DNA of 25,242 nucleotides from Folioceros fuciformis. Taxonomy: Eukaryota; Anthocerotophyta; Anthocerotopsida; Anthocerotales. The stretch's first letter is position 1. Every line of letters starts with the position of its first letter. Of this stretch, positions 1 to 10,711 are shown one piece after another. The stretch is from contig JBNGIO010006328.1 in NCBI GenBank assembly GCA_049999805.1, positions 181,022 through 206,263 of the forward strand, given 5' to 3'. Made by a program: the position numbers and the translations under genes. Below the pieces are notes generated by a model. That model was given only the letters and a program-made list of their open reading frames with translations, did no database searches and was not told the origin of the DNA.

Positions 1-311
1 GTCCCATGATTGTGCCATAGCGAATGCCTCCACACTACAAGCTGAGCTTCTGCTTTAGAAAGAACGTGAAGTCTCGAGATTTGGTGATTGCTGGGAGAGG
101 ACGACTTTAAGCTACGCAGCCCAATCCGGATAAAGCCCTATTCTGGTCGGACAATTGACGTTGACTTCAGATATTCGGACGCTGTCCCACCTTCTTCGGA
201 TTTGCATTGTCTTTCTGAGTCTTTCGTAGTAGAGAGAACGAGCAACTGTGAAGGTACTCTACAGAGATAGACCAGTTACCTGGTGAAGCAGTAGCCCGAT
301 TCTGCCCGATC
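1..311 (+). other. Upstream region of the TPR-CHAT gene
   Basis: This stretch precedes the first assigned exon. A 60-codon open frame (88-270) crosses it, but I could not join it to the downstream gene by a plausible splice, so it may be 5' UTR or part of an earlier exon. The frame of the chosen start codon stays open upstream to an in-frame TGA at 249-251, so the true start could also lie in an exon further left. No convincing TATA box is visible. Confidence 0.3.
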
Positions 312-3300
312 ATGGATTCAGAAGATCTGATGGAAAGCTTCCAAGTCGATGAAAGAACGGTGAGCTAAGCACGTGCACACACACTTGCCCTGCTTTGCAT
401 TTTGTTTTTTGCAAATGCCAATCGATCCCTGTGAGTGCAGCTCTTAATACACGTGCCAAATGAGGAAGAAGCCTTAGCTCGTAAACTAGGACAAGCGGCG
501 CTGGTATCCAATGCTCTGGAAACCAAGCTAAAACAGTTGGCGAGCAGAGCAATTTCAGCCAAGCAGTCTCGGAGTTGGTCAGAAGCCGTTTTCGGGTATG
601 AGAAGTTTCTGAAAGTTGTCCGGAGGGAGGGCCAGGGTCTCTCAAATCAGTTGCGTGTTTGGTTGATCACATGGGCGTCAGTGGAGGTTGCTCATCTCAG
701 ACACCTGAGGTTCCCCAGCCATGGTATAGCAATAGACATTTATGATCACCTGCTGTTTTGCTTGGAATCATCAGACAACAGGCACAGTTCGTTTGCAAAT
801 GTTGTTAAGGATCTGCGGAGGATGGTGTTATTTGATTGGGGTCGACACATCATCGTTGGTCCTCGTCAGCTTTTTGGTGTTCAAATGGAGGACTTCAATG
901 TTGTTTGTCTTAGACATGGTGAGCACTTCAACCGTGAAGATCCAACACTAATCGACATTTCGAGATTGCTAGCCTTGCAACACCAAGCTTGTGGGCAATA
1001 CGACAAGGCTTTAGCTTGGGCTGGCGTCAGCAGGAAGCTGCTTGAGTATTTTTTCGAACGATGTGCTGCACTAAGGCAAGCTGGGTCTGATCTGGACTTC
1101 ACTGCCGTGTACGAGACGTTCTTTCTTGATAAGCTGGTGGACTGCCGCGTCATTCAAGCTGATTTGTTGTCTCGAATAGGAGACTATGAACAGGGTAAAA
1201 AGGATCTTCTGGATTTGAAGGACGAGTTGGATGCGATGGTAGATACTGAGGAATCTCTTGAATTGTCTCAAAGAAAGTTAAATAGTGCTATTCGTCATGT
1301 GAACACAGCTCTCGTTTCTATATACCTCCAGCTCCCTGATGATGCTGAAGTCAGGTCTGCCATCGAATCCCTGGATACGGAGTGCAGGGATCTGTTGGAA
1401 ATTGTCCCTCCTGCAGAAAATGATGAAGCCTCCTACATAGCCCAGCAAATTCACAGATCCGATGAGTATCGCAAATCTACCAGGTCAGCAACTGTACTCA
1501 TTTATGTCGTAGGCTTACTTGCATGATTGAAGTTGGCTGGCATTCTCTCCCTAAAGAGGTATTAACCTCTGGACGTTTTGTTGGTTGTGCAGGGTTCAAG
1601 AAGCGATTGAATGTCTGCAAGCTGCTTTCCTCAAGATTAAAGGCAGTAGCGATCACTCTATTCGTCGTAGATATGGGCTTGACAGTGCAAATTTACTGGC
1701 TGTTATGTTCGAAGATGCAAGCAAGTCCGATGATGCTGTGGAGTGCCTCCAAACTGCCTGCAAATATCGAAAGGAAGCTTGTTACTTTGCAAGTGAAAGA
1801 GGAAACTTGTATGAGATAGCAGATGCCTGTTTTAAATTGGGCAGAATATTATCCTGCCTACTCGAACACCGAGTTGACAAGCAAGACAAGTCACTTATCC
1901 CAGTGCAGGTTGCGACATGGCTGAAAGGTACAGGTTTGTTTCTCATTCCAAGGTTTTGCAGTAAGGCTTGACCTTAACCGTCCAAATCTATTCTGGTATC
2001 AGCTCCTTGCTGATCACGCGCATTCTCAGCAGATGCACCAAAAATGTCTGCGCCTGCACTCCTACTCCAAGATGAATTGGATTGGCTTTCAGCATGGATA
2101 TCAGCAGCCTCGTTCTACAGGTTATCAGCCTCGTTGTATTCTGAGGTTCTTTATAATATAAGGGATAGGAGCACCTCTTGGATGAAAGTGATGAACCATA
2201 GCCAGCACAGGCAACAATATCTTTCCTTGCAGGTCATGATGGGCATTATGTTAAAACACCTTGATGAAGTTATACATCGTGATCTTGTTGGCGAAATAAG
2301 CAAGATGGGACTGCTGTGGGCTGAGAGAGGGCGAACTAGAACATTGGTTTACCAGCTGGGGCCAGGATGGTTATATAATCTAGCACCCACTGCAACGATG
2401 GGCGAGTATCTCGAGTTTGATTTACAAGACCAGGTAGAGACCTCATGACCACATGTTTGCATGCCAGCAGACATGACGATCAGGTCATTAGTAGCATGTC
2501 TTTGATTTCCGTGACTTCACTAAGCCGCTCTGATTCAGGTGGCATGGATTGCCTTAAGAGAGGGCCAAAGTGCATGTGGTGCTGGAGCGGTGTTCATTGA
2601 GTATACGCTCAGCAAGACTGCAATTATTGCCTATGCGGTCACCAAGGTGAGAGTGCTGGAGCGGTTATTGTTATATGCAACCGACGAAGCTGTGCAAAAG
2701 TTTGTCTGCTTACATAACCACCATTGCTGAGTGATTTTCCTCGATCAGGATGGGAATGCCAGTATGCATATAGTCCCAACACCGGGGAAGGAGGGTGAGC
2801 CCTTGGAGCAACTTCTAGATACTCTGATGGCTGCAATGTCCAATGAAAAGGATTATCACGAACCACAGGTTCTGCGTCAACTGGAGGTTTTATATGCTCT
2901 CTTCCTCGGCCCCTTCGCCAACGTGCTTGCTGACATGGAAGTAGCCGACAAGCTGGTGTTTTGTCCCCACGAGGTATATGCTCCTCCCTTCAATAATCGC
3001 CTGGTGAGGAGCGTGTTTGGTAGCATAGATGGAGGAAGATATCGCAGTGTAAAAAAATTGTCTAGCGGTAGAGACTGCCTTGAGCTATCTTAGCACAGTA
3101 CCATCGCACCCAATCAGAAGCAGGCTCCAGTGACAACCGGTCGGGGTTTTGATTCAGGAAATTGCTCGTGTCCCATTTGCTCTCCTTCGCAATCCTGAAA
3201 CCAAGAGGTTTCTTTTTGAAGAGCACACAGTATCGCTTACTCCATCCCTTCGGGTCCTTTACAGTTGCCATGGTCGGCATTCATACTTGAGAAGTCTGGG

Positions 3301-4342
3301 CACAGACTCTGTTTCTGGCAAACTGGCGGTGGCAATCGGAGACCCAGCCTATGAAAGGAAACGCATAGAGAAAACACTGCTGGAGGTGAAGGCACTGGAA
3401 TCGTTGTTTGGGGACCAATGTGCCAGTCTTACGGGCACAGATGCGACAGTGGAGAGGTTCTTACAGCTCGTCGAGCAGCCATCACTGGGCGCAACGACAC
3501 CCTACCATGGAGTCATTCACCTGGCTGTGCATGGTCATGTGAATAGTAGTTTCAAGCAAGGAGCTTTACAATTTGCGGCTCCTCAACCAGCTTCAGAGGA
3601 TGGACAGCAAAAAAATTTTGGGGGTCCTATACGACCTGCAACCGCCCAGCCACAGGATGGCACCTCTACGCTTGCTCCACCGGTTTCAGTCGATGCATAT
3701 GGACACAACGGTTTTCATAGAGGTCCTATTGAAGGTGAAACCTCCCAGCTACAGGATGGCACCTTTGCAGAAGTTGGTCATCTGGTCAGGAGGGGGAGAG
3801 GAGGAACCTATGCTAAGAAGACATATCTCCGATCAGAGGACATCACCAACTGCGGATTTGACTGGCGTGCCTTCATGGTTGTGCTGAGTGCCTGCAATAC
3901 GTCGCAAGGAGAGGTATTTTGCTAGCCATTGTGAAGCTTTGGAAGGGTTTTGAGCTTGCTACTGGCATCACTAGGAAACTGCATTCTGCAGCCAGCTTAC
4001 TTTTGGTCAGGCAGCTTAATTGCTGGTGGCCTTGCGCAGGTACTTGCAGAGGGAATACTAAACATGCCTCGTGCATTGACAACAGTCGGAGTACCTTGTA
4101 CGGTCATGTCACAGTGGAAGTGCGTTGATGAGTCCACTGCGGAGCTCATGGTTCAGTTTTATGGGAATATGAAGGCAGGGGATGACGCAGCAACAGCATT
4201 ACGAAGGTCTATGCTTTTGTTGCTGGACAACAAGAGGAAGGAGGAAATCCTCGAAATATATCGATGGGGTGCTTTCATCCTGTGGGGCCTGCCAACAGTT
4301 CGACTACCTGCCGCTATGCTTCATGAAAACGTCGATAGTTGA
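312..4342 (+). CDS. TPR-CHAT domain protein (caspase/separase-like cysteine protease), eight exons
   Basis: Exons by GT-AG sites with consistent phase: 312-359, 441-1483, 1593-1927, 2033-2433, 2539-2646, 2749-2973, 3158-3913 and 4040-4342, giving 1072 residues. Residues ~20-600 are helical and TPR-like, presumably for protein binding. From ~615 the sequence follows the CHAT pattern: FIEYTL strand, LVFCPHE then RVPFALLRNP, TPSLRVL, AIGDPAY, HLAVHGH, VVLSACNTSQGE, and a C-terminal SQWKCVDESTAELMVQFY segment. The family's catalytic pair is present as His845 and Cys966. CHAT proteins are clan CD proteases related to caspases and separase; substrates here are unknown. The His-Cys spacing (121 residues) is larger than the roughly 50 usual in the family, owing to a low-complexity insert with an internal repeat. 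No frameshift or stop breaks the model. The start is uncertain; an upstream exon is possible. No genes in the window suggest an operon-like partner. Confidence 0.85.
3623..3764 (+). repeat. In-frame 43-bp duplication inside the CHAT catalytic domain
   Basis: Positions 3623-3665 and 3722-3764 match at about 35 of 43 bases, offset by exactly 99 bp (33 codons). The encoded segments contain AQPQDGT and SQLQDGT. A weaker third relative (PASEDGQ) lies just upstream, near 3588-3608. The repeats form much of the extra loop between the catalytic His and Cys. The in-frame spacing suggests expansion under coding constraint. Confidence 0.75.
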
Positions 4343-4510
4343 TTAAACAGAGTAGAGCTCTATCTTAGGGTTTTTCCGATTTCATAAGACGGCTCTCATG
4401 AGAATCGTCATCAACATGCAGAACATACCATGGATGCCACAAGCCTTAGAACTTGCAGTAAAGTAGTCAAGCTTGTAGGTGTATGAGCTCCAACCTCCCA
4501 CTTAGTCATA

Positions 4511-4620
4511 TCGCTTGGGTTCTTTCAGCCTGTAGGGCCTGCCAACAGTTCGACTTGCTGCAGCTAGGTTTCATGAAAACGTCCATAGTCCATTAACCAG
4601 AGTTGAGTTCTATCTTAGGA
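4511..4620 (+). pseudogene. Duplicated 3' end of the TPR-CHAT gene
   Basis: Positions 4511-4620 align without gaps to 4261-4370, offset exactly 250 bp, with about 17 mismatches in 110 (roughly 85%). The source covers the last codons, the stop and the start of the 3' UTR. The stop TGA at 4340-4342 reads CCA in the copy. Positions 4371-4510 between the copies show no gene. This is a relic of a local tandem duplication. Confidence 0.8.
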
Positions 4621-4806
4621 CCCTCACGCACTGAGTTATCGGTGGGAATCACGAACCTGCCAGCAAGGCGTTTTGGTACCAAAATCATGTGACAGGTTAT
4701 TGCGGTTTTGAGCTCTAAATCTAGGACCTTTCCACACTGAGCGTTGGGATGAGCGTAGTTTTCAGCCACGTAGGCAGTTTCCGCGTTTTTGGGTTCGGCC
4801 CGTTTT

Positions 4807-5454
4807 CTACGCAATCCCTAATAATTGTGCCAAAACACATGTGTCTGAGCGGGCAAAGATGCAATCCTCGACGTACACAGCAAGGATGCAGAAGGCAGAG
4901 CCATCAGTCAAACAATAAACAAATGAGTCTGCTGTACTTTGCACAAACCCTAATGCCTTGAGTTCTTCATTTAATTTCTGATTCCATCGCACAGCACTCT
5001 GTTTGAGCCCGTACAGGGCTTTAAGCAATTTAAGTACCTTTTGAGGGTAGCGTTTATCCACATATCCCTGTGGTTATTCCATATAAATGTCCTCTTGAAT
5101 CTCGCCGTGTAGAAAAGCTGTGCACACATCCATTTGATGTAATTCAAGGTTTTGTTCAGCCGAAATTGCTAGCAGCACCCTAATAGATTGTGCTTTGACT
5201 ACAGGGGAAAACGTCTCTTGACAGTCCAAGCTAGGGACTTGAGTGAAGTTGTGGGCATAGAGGCGGGCCTTATACCTGGCAATTTCACCTTCTGCATTTA
5301 GTTTGGTCTTAAAGACCCATTTACATGTAACAGCCTTCCTACCAGGTGGCAAGTCTGTAAGTAACCAAGTTTTATTCTTTAGGATGGACTGATATTCCTC
5401 CTCTACTGTAGCTTGCCAATGGTGTGCATCAAGACCTGTATATGCTTCATCCAT
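4807..5454 (-). pseudogene. Copia-1 reverse transcriptase fragment
   Basis: The 5' part (5454-5074) carries the RT N-terminal landmarks: CKWVFKTKLNAEGEIARYKARL, ETFSPVVKAQSIR and HQMDVCTAFLHGE. It stops at an in-frame TAA (IYME then PQGY continues in frame). The second part (5061-4807) has KALYGLKQSAVRWNQKL and the catalytic box as YVED instead of YVDD, a change expected to harm the polymerase. Similarity is lost after about 4823, where the retrotransposon ends and unrelated sequence begins. Beyond 5454, the frame 5781-5548 is an acidic Asp-Pro-rich linker between integrase and RT. Confidence 0.88.
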
Positions 5455-5783
5455 GGAAACAAGGTCGAGGAGGAGAGGTGAACTGCCAGAAGTGGCAAAA
5501 TGGGCATAGTGCCGAAAATCTAGAGAAGCGTATGGGGGTTCTATCCACTAAGAAGGGGGTGGCCGTGCTCGAGCGGGACTACGTCTTGGTGCTGAGATCA
5601 TAGGAGGGAGTGGAAGATCCTCCTCTACTTCTGACAAGTCTGGATCAGGGTCAGGAAGAGAAAGAGGTTCTATCACTGAGTCAGGCACAGGATCTTGGGT
5701 ATTGTCTAAGGGATCCAGATGAGGATCAGCAAGAGGATCTAGGTCATCTGGATGCGGATCAAGATATATAGGTTGCTGCACTG

Positions 5784-6777
5784 TTATCTAAGGAGGGAGT
5801 TGTTCAGTAGGAGTAGAAACTGCATTGGGTTGAGTCGCAAGAGTTCCTTGTGGAAACTAAACTGGGTGAGTGTCAAAGCCAGCCTGGTATGAGGTGGTAT
5901 CCTTATCCTTAGATGTGTCAGAATCAACATGTATTCCAAATGTAATAGAGGATCCTGTATCGACAAGCTCTTTCAAAACGACACTACGAGCTAAGACTGG
6001 AGCAAAGGTTAGAGGATTAATTAATTTGTATGCTTGTGCCTCTTCACTATAGCCTATAAAAAGGAGGGCTCTAGATCTATTATCTAACTTTTGACGTTTA
6101 GCTTGTGGGATGTAGGCAAAGGCAGGAGATCCAAAAACTCTGAAGTGCAGGATACTGGGCTTGCAACCCCAGAACAGTTGAAAGGGAGTCTTGTCCGCTA
6201 AGGAGGTAGTGAGCAGCCAATTGAGGATATACATTGAAGTAACCACTGCCTCAGCCCAATACTCTTCAGTTAAGTTTGCCCAGTTCAGCATACTTCTGGT
6301 CATGCCCATGAGGATCTGATTCTTACGCTCGGCCACATTGTTCTGTTGTGGGGTGTATGGCACTGTGAGCTGGCGTATGATCCTACGCTCCTGTAGGCAC
6401 TGGTCAAACAATTTGTTGCAGAACTCCGTGCCATTGTCTGAACGGATGCACTTGAGAGTATGACCAGACTGTCTTTGTGCCATTGGTAACCACTCCTAGA
6501 AATAGGTAAGTGTATCACTTTTCTTTGTCATTGGATAGGTCCATGTATAACGACTAAAATCGTCGGTGATGGTCAGATAGTAGGATGAGCCACCAATGGA
6601 CTTAACCTGCAACTTGCCAGAGATGTCAGCATGAATTAGATCAAGAACTATGGGAGTACGGAAACCAGCATGTGGAAAGGGTTTCTCCCGTTGTTTGGCG
6701 AGCAGGTAGGCCTCACATATGGGTAAATCCTTGAAACAAGATGGAAGTGGTTCAACATAGCAGTTTGCAGTTGACAT
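5784..6777 (-). pseudogene. Copia-1 integrase
   Basis: Two frames cover the pre-integrase zinc region and the integrase core: 6777-6496, with DLIHADISG and SSYYLTITDDFSRY, and 6483-5857, with IRSDNGTEF and the PQQNNVAERKN glutamate. The D, D and E catalytic residues are therefore visible. The zinc motif has lost its last cysteine (CEAY where CEAC is expected). A conserved block GYSEEAQAYKL follows. A stop separates the two frames near 6484-6495. It would insert element DNA into the genome if intact; here it is dead. Confidence 0.88.
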
Positions 6778-6810
6778 CTTAATTAATGAATTTTTGTTGA
6801 CATGGCCGAG

Positions 6811-7319
6811 TTAGGCATGCCACAACTTGGCTTGTTCAGTTGTAGATAAGTGTACGGGTGTGGTTGATGTAGCAACAGGAGTTGGTGTTACTTCACATGG
6901 TACATCCAGACGACAAAGATCAGAATCAGGTATTCCTCGACCAATACATTGTGTGTTAGAAGCTCGTCTGAATATTTCACAAGTGGTGTCAAAAAACCAA
7001 AACTCCAGGTTGTAATAGGAAGCGAGAAGTCTCACAAAGAGGAGATTCTTCGCCATGCCTGGTACGTACAAGATTCCTGGCACATGCAGACTGAATTGTC
7101 AGTCATCAAAAATCGACAAGTACCATAGCCTTTGATGGGCAAGCTCGTGGATTGCTTTTCATCCCCAAGCAAGACAGCTTGTTTGGAGTTGGACATATCC
7201 TTATAGGAGCTGAATAGTTCTTTGTCTTTGCAGATATGGGTGGTAGCACCAGAGTCTAAGTACCAATTGCCAAGATCACTTGAAGAGGAAGAAAGACATA
7301 TGGTGTATATCTTCACCAC
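6811..7319 (-). pseudogene. Copia-1 aspartic protease and pre-integrase region
   Basis: The protease active-site motif WYLDSGATTHIC lies near the start (about 7265-7230). The frame shifts near 7075-7085, after which PGILYVPGMAKNLL continues in another frame (7083-6811). An in-frame stop in LWHA-LGHV at about 6811 breaks the join to the integrase. In Copia elements this protease cuts the Gag-Pol polyprotein. Confidence 0.87.
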
Positions 7320-7379
7320 AGCCTTGCCTCCTTCAGTCGAAGATCTCTCCTTAGTAACTGAATTGGCCTCTGGCCTCTA

Positions 7380-8014
7380 GTTTGGGACGACGAGGCTTGC
7401 CAGCCTTCTTACGTCGGCAGTCCCTCTCCCAATGGCTTGGTGTGTTGCACCAGTTGCAGCTACTAGGCTTCTTTGAAGTCAATGAAGATGCTCCAGTAGT
7501 GGAGGTTTGTTGTTGTCGACCTTGAAATGGAGGTCTTCTCCCTCTACCTCGCCCTCTCCCGTAACCTCCATGCTGAGATGAGGTATATAGATCTCGGTCA
7601 ATTCAAATTTTGCCAGAGCCTCTTGAACTGTGTCTAAGCCGGCTCTGCTCCTCCTGATTAGAGTGCAGCTATTACACTGTCCAAGGTGATGGCAGCCGGA
7701 TTGCCAACTGCTACAATCTGACCTGCTACAGCGAGAGGCCCATTCTGAAGTGACACAAATATTTGATATGATGCTGGTAAGCTGAGTAAAAGCTGAGCTA
7801 TGGCGTCCTCTTTCGTCATTATCGAGTTCAACTAAGCAAGGCGGGAGCGAAGATGACAGAACTTGCTAGTGTGGGAAGCCACACTCTCACCCTCCCGCAT
7901 TTTCAAGGTATAGGGCAACACACTTCGAAAGCATTGTTTTCACAGCATATGTATTCGTAAGCTGATTCCAAAATTCATGTGCTTTTGTCAGAGACTCCAC
8001 GTTAGGAATCAGGA
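7380..8014 (-). pseudogene. Copia-1 gag, C-terminal part with zinc knuckle
   Basis: Translating the - strand across several broken frames gives UBN2/gag blocks, including KAHEFWNQL, YTLKMREGESV, TSKFCHLRSRL and LLLSLPASYQIF. A complete CX2CX4HX4C zinc knuckle (CNWCNTPSHWERDC) sits at 7458-7417. At least two frameshifts and one stop occur. The N-terminal half lies at 10976-10712, on the other side of the nested insertion. Gag packages element RNA in particles. Confidence 0.82.
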
Positions 8015-8019
8015 CTTCA
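8015..8019 (+). repeat. Left target-site duplication CTTCA
   Basis: CTTCA at 8015-8019 is repeated at 10712-10716, directly abutting the two ends of the 2,692-bp insert. Removing the insert and one copy makes the gag frame run straight across the site. Confidence 0.85.
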
Positions 8020-10711
8020 TGTGGGGTTAAAATATGGTACCCGGGGGTACCGCGAGGTCCATACAAGCCCTCTATGTCGTTGTAGCTCTGGGATTCGATC
8101 CCAAGGGAATGATTTGTGTTAAACTACACAGGTTAGCTTCTAAAGTCAATTAGCACCTAAAGCTCGACTGACCCACGCACACACGTCCAGTGCTCGGACC
8201 TTACCAAGCCCCCTTACTTCCCCACCAGACGACCCCTCAACCACCCGGTTGCCCTAGGGGCTACCACCCCCTGGACTACCCTTGGTTGCCCATCGGGCTA
8301 CCTACGTCGCCTTTCGGGCGACGGTCTATCGCTCGTGGGTCCCACTCTCTCTCTCTCTCTTAGTTCCCTCTCTCTAGGATTTTCTCTTCCACCGGGTCGT
8401 TCCTACCCGACTGATTACCTCCTGCCCACGCATCCCCTTTGGCGCTTCTCTTCCTTGGTTCACCATGAACCGGCTCACTCACCTCAGAAACAAGCGCACG
8501 CACACATGAACAGCAGCAATCTGTTAAACGCCTTCCACCCGCGTGATCTCCCACCTTAGATACACCCCCTGCGGTCTCCATTCAGCTTCTTCACAGTCTC
8601 TCCAGTCCCATCGCGACCAGTCACTCATACACGCCATGTCTCGTTACACCCCACACATTACCCACCTCGCCTCCGGGGTCTCCCCAGCTTTGTTCTCCCT
8701 TACCCCACTACTCGGCCACCCGCTCCTTCTCCTTCTCACACACGCGCACTCTCGCGCTCTCCTTTCTCTGGCTCTTCAGTCTTGTTTCTTAGCGATGCCC
8801 CCTCTTGGGCTCCAATTAACGTTGAGGAATGGTGAGGAACTGGAGCTAAGGGAAGAGAAGTCCCTTCCACTCCGCACTCGCAGATTCGGCTCCGACACCC
8901 ACACCACCCCATGTGACCACCTCGAGGATAGCTGGGGAGCTTCTCTCCCACTCGGCGAGGCTCCTCGATTCGTCCCCGGACCTGATCACGGAGCGCCCAC
9001 CACCTACACCCGCACCCCAGTTTGCTACGTGAGCTCGCTTGCCTGGACCTCCTGTCCAGCAACAGCCATCGCTAGGTCCCTGCAAGGTCGACTGCTCGGC
9101 TGGTGCTTGTTGATTTCTTAGGCCTCCAAACCGGCCTCTTGTACACGGTGATTTCGGTTTTTCCGCCATAAAGTCTGTGAGGCAGGGGAGTTGCGCTCTT
9201 AAATTCTGAGCGACTTACGTCCAAATAAAGCACGCTAAAAAAAACCTATTCTAGCCTGCATTTACTATCGCCGTTTCCCACGCCGCTGGCGGATTCCTCT
9301 TGGCCTTCGCGTGTCACCCCTTGCTGTTCCTCCTCTCGCTCTTCTGCCCCTCCGTTGGTCCGGCAGATCCTCCCAGAGGATCTCCACATCACTGCTGCTA
9401 CTGGACCTGGCTGGCGGCTCAGGTGGGTCCCGTCGCTGTGGTCCACCACCCCTCCTTCTTCTCTGGTTGCTAAGGACAGCCACACGCCCCCGTTCTACCC
9501 AGCGCTGGGCCTCCTCTTCAGTCAGTTCCTCCAGAACTGCCTCTGCATAGCAGTGGGGCAGTCCTGTCACCCACCATTTGTAGTGGTAGAGTCCCAGGCA
9601 CGTCCTCAGCTGTAGGACGTAGCCCCGCGTCCCTCCTGTGCCCATACGTACATACAGAAACAGCTTCAGAACTCTGGCCCCTTCTACATACAGGCTTGCC
9701 ACATAGGAGGCCTCCTCCTCATACTGCAGCACAATCCGACCTTTTGTCATAACAGAGGTGCTTACCCCGTCCTCCCTTGGGCTACCTCGGGTTGCCTGCT
9801 CCCCCTCCTGCTGGGGTACCTGAAGGTTCTCTGCCTGCCCAGCTGTTGCCTCCTCCGGCTCTATCCTCCTGGTACGGGTCACCCTCCTGGAGCGCCTAGG
9901 GGCAGGCGCCCTTACTGCTTCCTCCTTCGTTTTCAGGGCTGGTTCTTCAGCTATCCTGGGCCTTGCTGGGCCACCGGTAGCCCCGTCGACTACCCGACTA
10001 CCGGTAGTCCCCTCAACTACCGTTCCCCTGGTTCGGCTACCGGTAGCCCCTTCTGCTACTGGGGTCATCGACTGACTCGGGCGACCAGCCTTGCTCTTCT
10101 CCTTCACTCTCTCTCTGGCCTCATCCCGCTCCCACTTGTATCTGTCAGCCAACTTCTGAGCCTGCTCCACAACGGCTATCTCCAACTCCTGTGCCCTGGC
10201 CATTTCCTGTTGCATCTTTAGGTTAGTCTCGTGAGCCTCCCTCACCTGAGCTAGCAGGGTCCCCTGTTGCTCTTTCAGCGCCTGCACTTTAGCCCTCGCC
10301 TCGCACGCCTCTTCCTCAGCTTGAGCCTTCTCCCTATCTAGGACCCGCTACTTCTCCTCCAGCAGTTGCCGCGCCATCTCCGACTCCGCTAGTTGCCTCC
10401 TTGCTTCAGCCTCTCGCTCACGAGCCTTCTCCTCCTTTCCCCAAACCTCGGCCTCTCGCTCCACTTGTACACTTAACAAGGTTAGGGCCCTAGCAACCTA
10501 ATCCAGGAGGTCTGCTTGGGCCTGCACCATCGCAGCAATCAGCTCGGGTAGGTCCACTTCCTGCACCCCAAAGCCCAAGAGGGACTTTGGGCATAAACGC
10601 CCTGGTCTTATTTACCTACAAAGCCGATTCGCCTGTCCCTTCATGAAAAAAATCACAGCCTACTCATTTCGTCGCTCAAAATGGGGGTTCTAAAAGTTTT
10701 TTTCGTTCACA
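8020..10711 (-). mobile_element. Nested 2,692-bp element in Copia-1 gag; probable solo LTR or non-autonomous LTR element
   Basis: On the + strand it begins TGTGGGGTTAAAATATGG and ends TTTTTTTCGTTCACA, so it has TG...CA ends, and it is flanked by CTTCA on both sides. These are marks of integrase-mediated insertion. I found no pair of long terminal repeats inside it, and no protease, integrase or RT. The ends share only about four inverted bases, which argues against a TIR transposon. The - strand end contains CCCTTGGGATCGAATCCC (8101-8084), a motif style seen near 3' ends of some plant Ty3 LTRs. I infer a very long solo LTR carrying an ORF, or a LARD/TRIM-like derivative. Other contents: a CT run (8345-8360) and a 7-bp-arm hairpin (8305-8323). 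Apart from the reading frame at 9265-10611, no gene is seen in 8020-9264. Confidence 0.75.
9265..10611 (-). pseudogene. Coiled-coil, Arg-rich gag-like reading frame inside the nested element
   Basis: The frame is open from just after a TAA near 10612 to TAG at 9267-9265, apart from two TAG stops (10500-10498 and 10350-10348). The longest uninterrupted part is 10287-9265, 340 codons. The N-terminal third is a Glu/Ala/Arg-rich predicted coiled coil. The middle has a short repeat (EGATGSR, EGTTGSR, DGATGGP). A more globular block with YVASLYVEGARVLKLFLYVR and LGLYHYKWWVTGLPHCY follows, and the tail is very basic with many RR pairs. I do not recognise a named family. A structural, gag-like role is a guess from context and composition. 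Both internal stops could each derive from CAG by one C-to-T change. Confidence 0.55.

Noticed and set aside
88-270. 60-codon open frame upstream of the CHAT gene as its first exon
   Set aside because: The only nearby donor and acceptor (GTACTCTACAG) would make an 11-base intron, which is not credible.
1928-1961. Short intron ending at TTTTGCAG (1961)
   Set aside because: 34 bp is too short and leads into a stop; the acceptor at 2032 gives correct phase.
2188-2233. Possible extra intron in CHAT exon 4 (GTGATG...TTGCAG)
   Set aside because: It would be only ~46 bp and the reading frame is open through it, so it is kept as exon.
8084-8101. GGGATTCGATCCCAAGGG as a tRNA T-arm or tRNA gene
   Set aside because: Only a T-arm-like palindrome is present; no acceptor, D or anticodon arms surround it.
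8543-9169. Overlapping open frames of 100-190 codons on both strands inside the nested element
   Set aside because: Compositionally biased, pyrimidine-rich DNA yields long chance frames; no motifs or conserved blocks.
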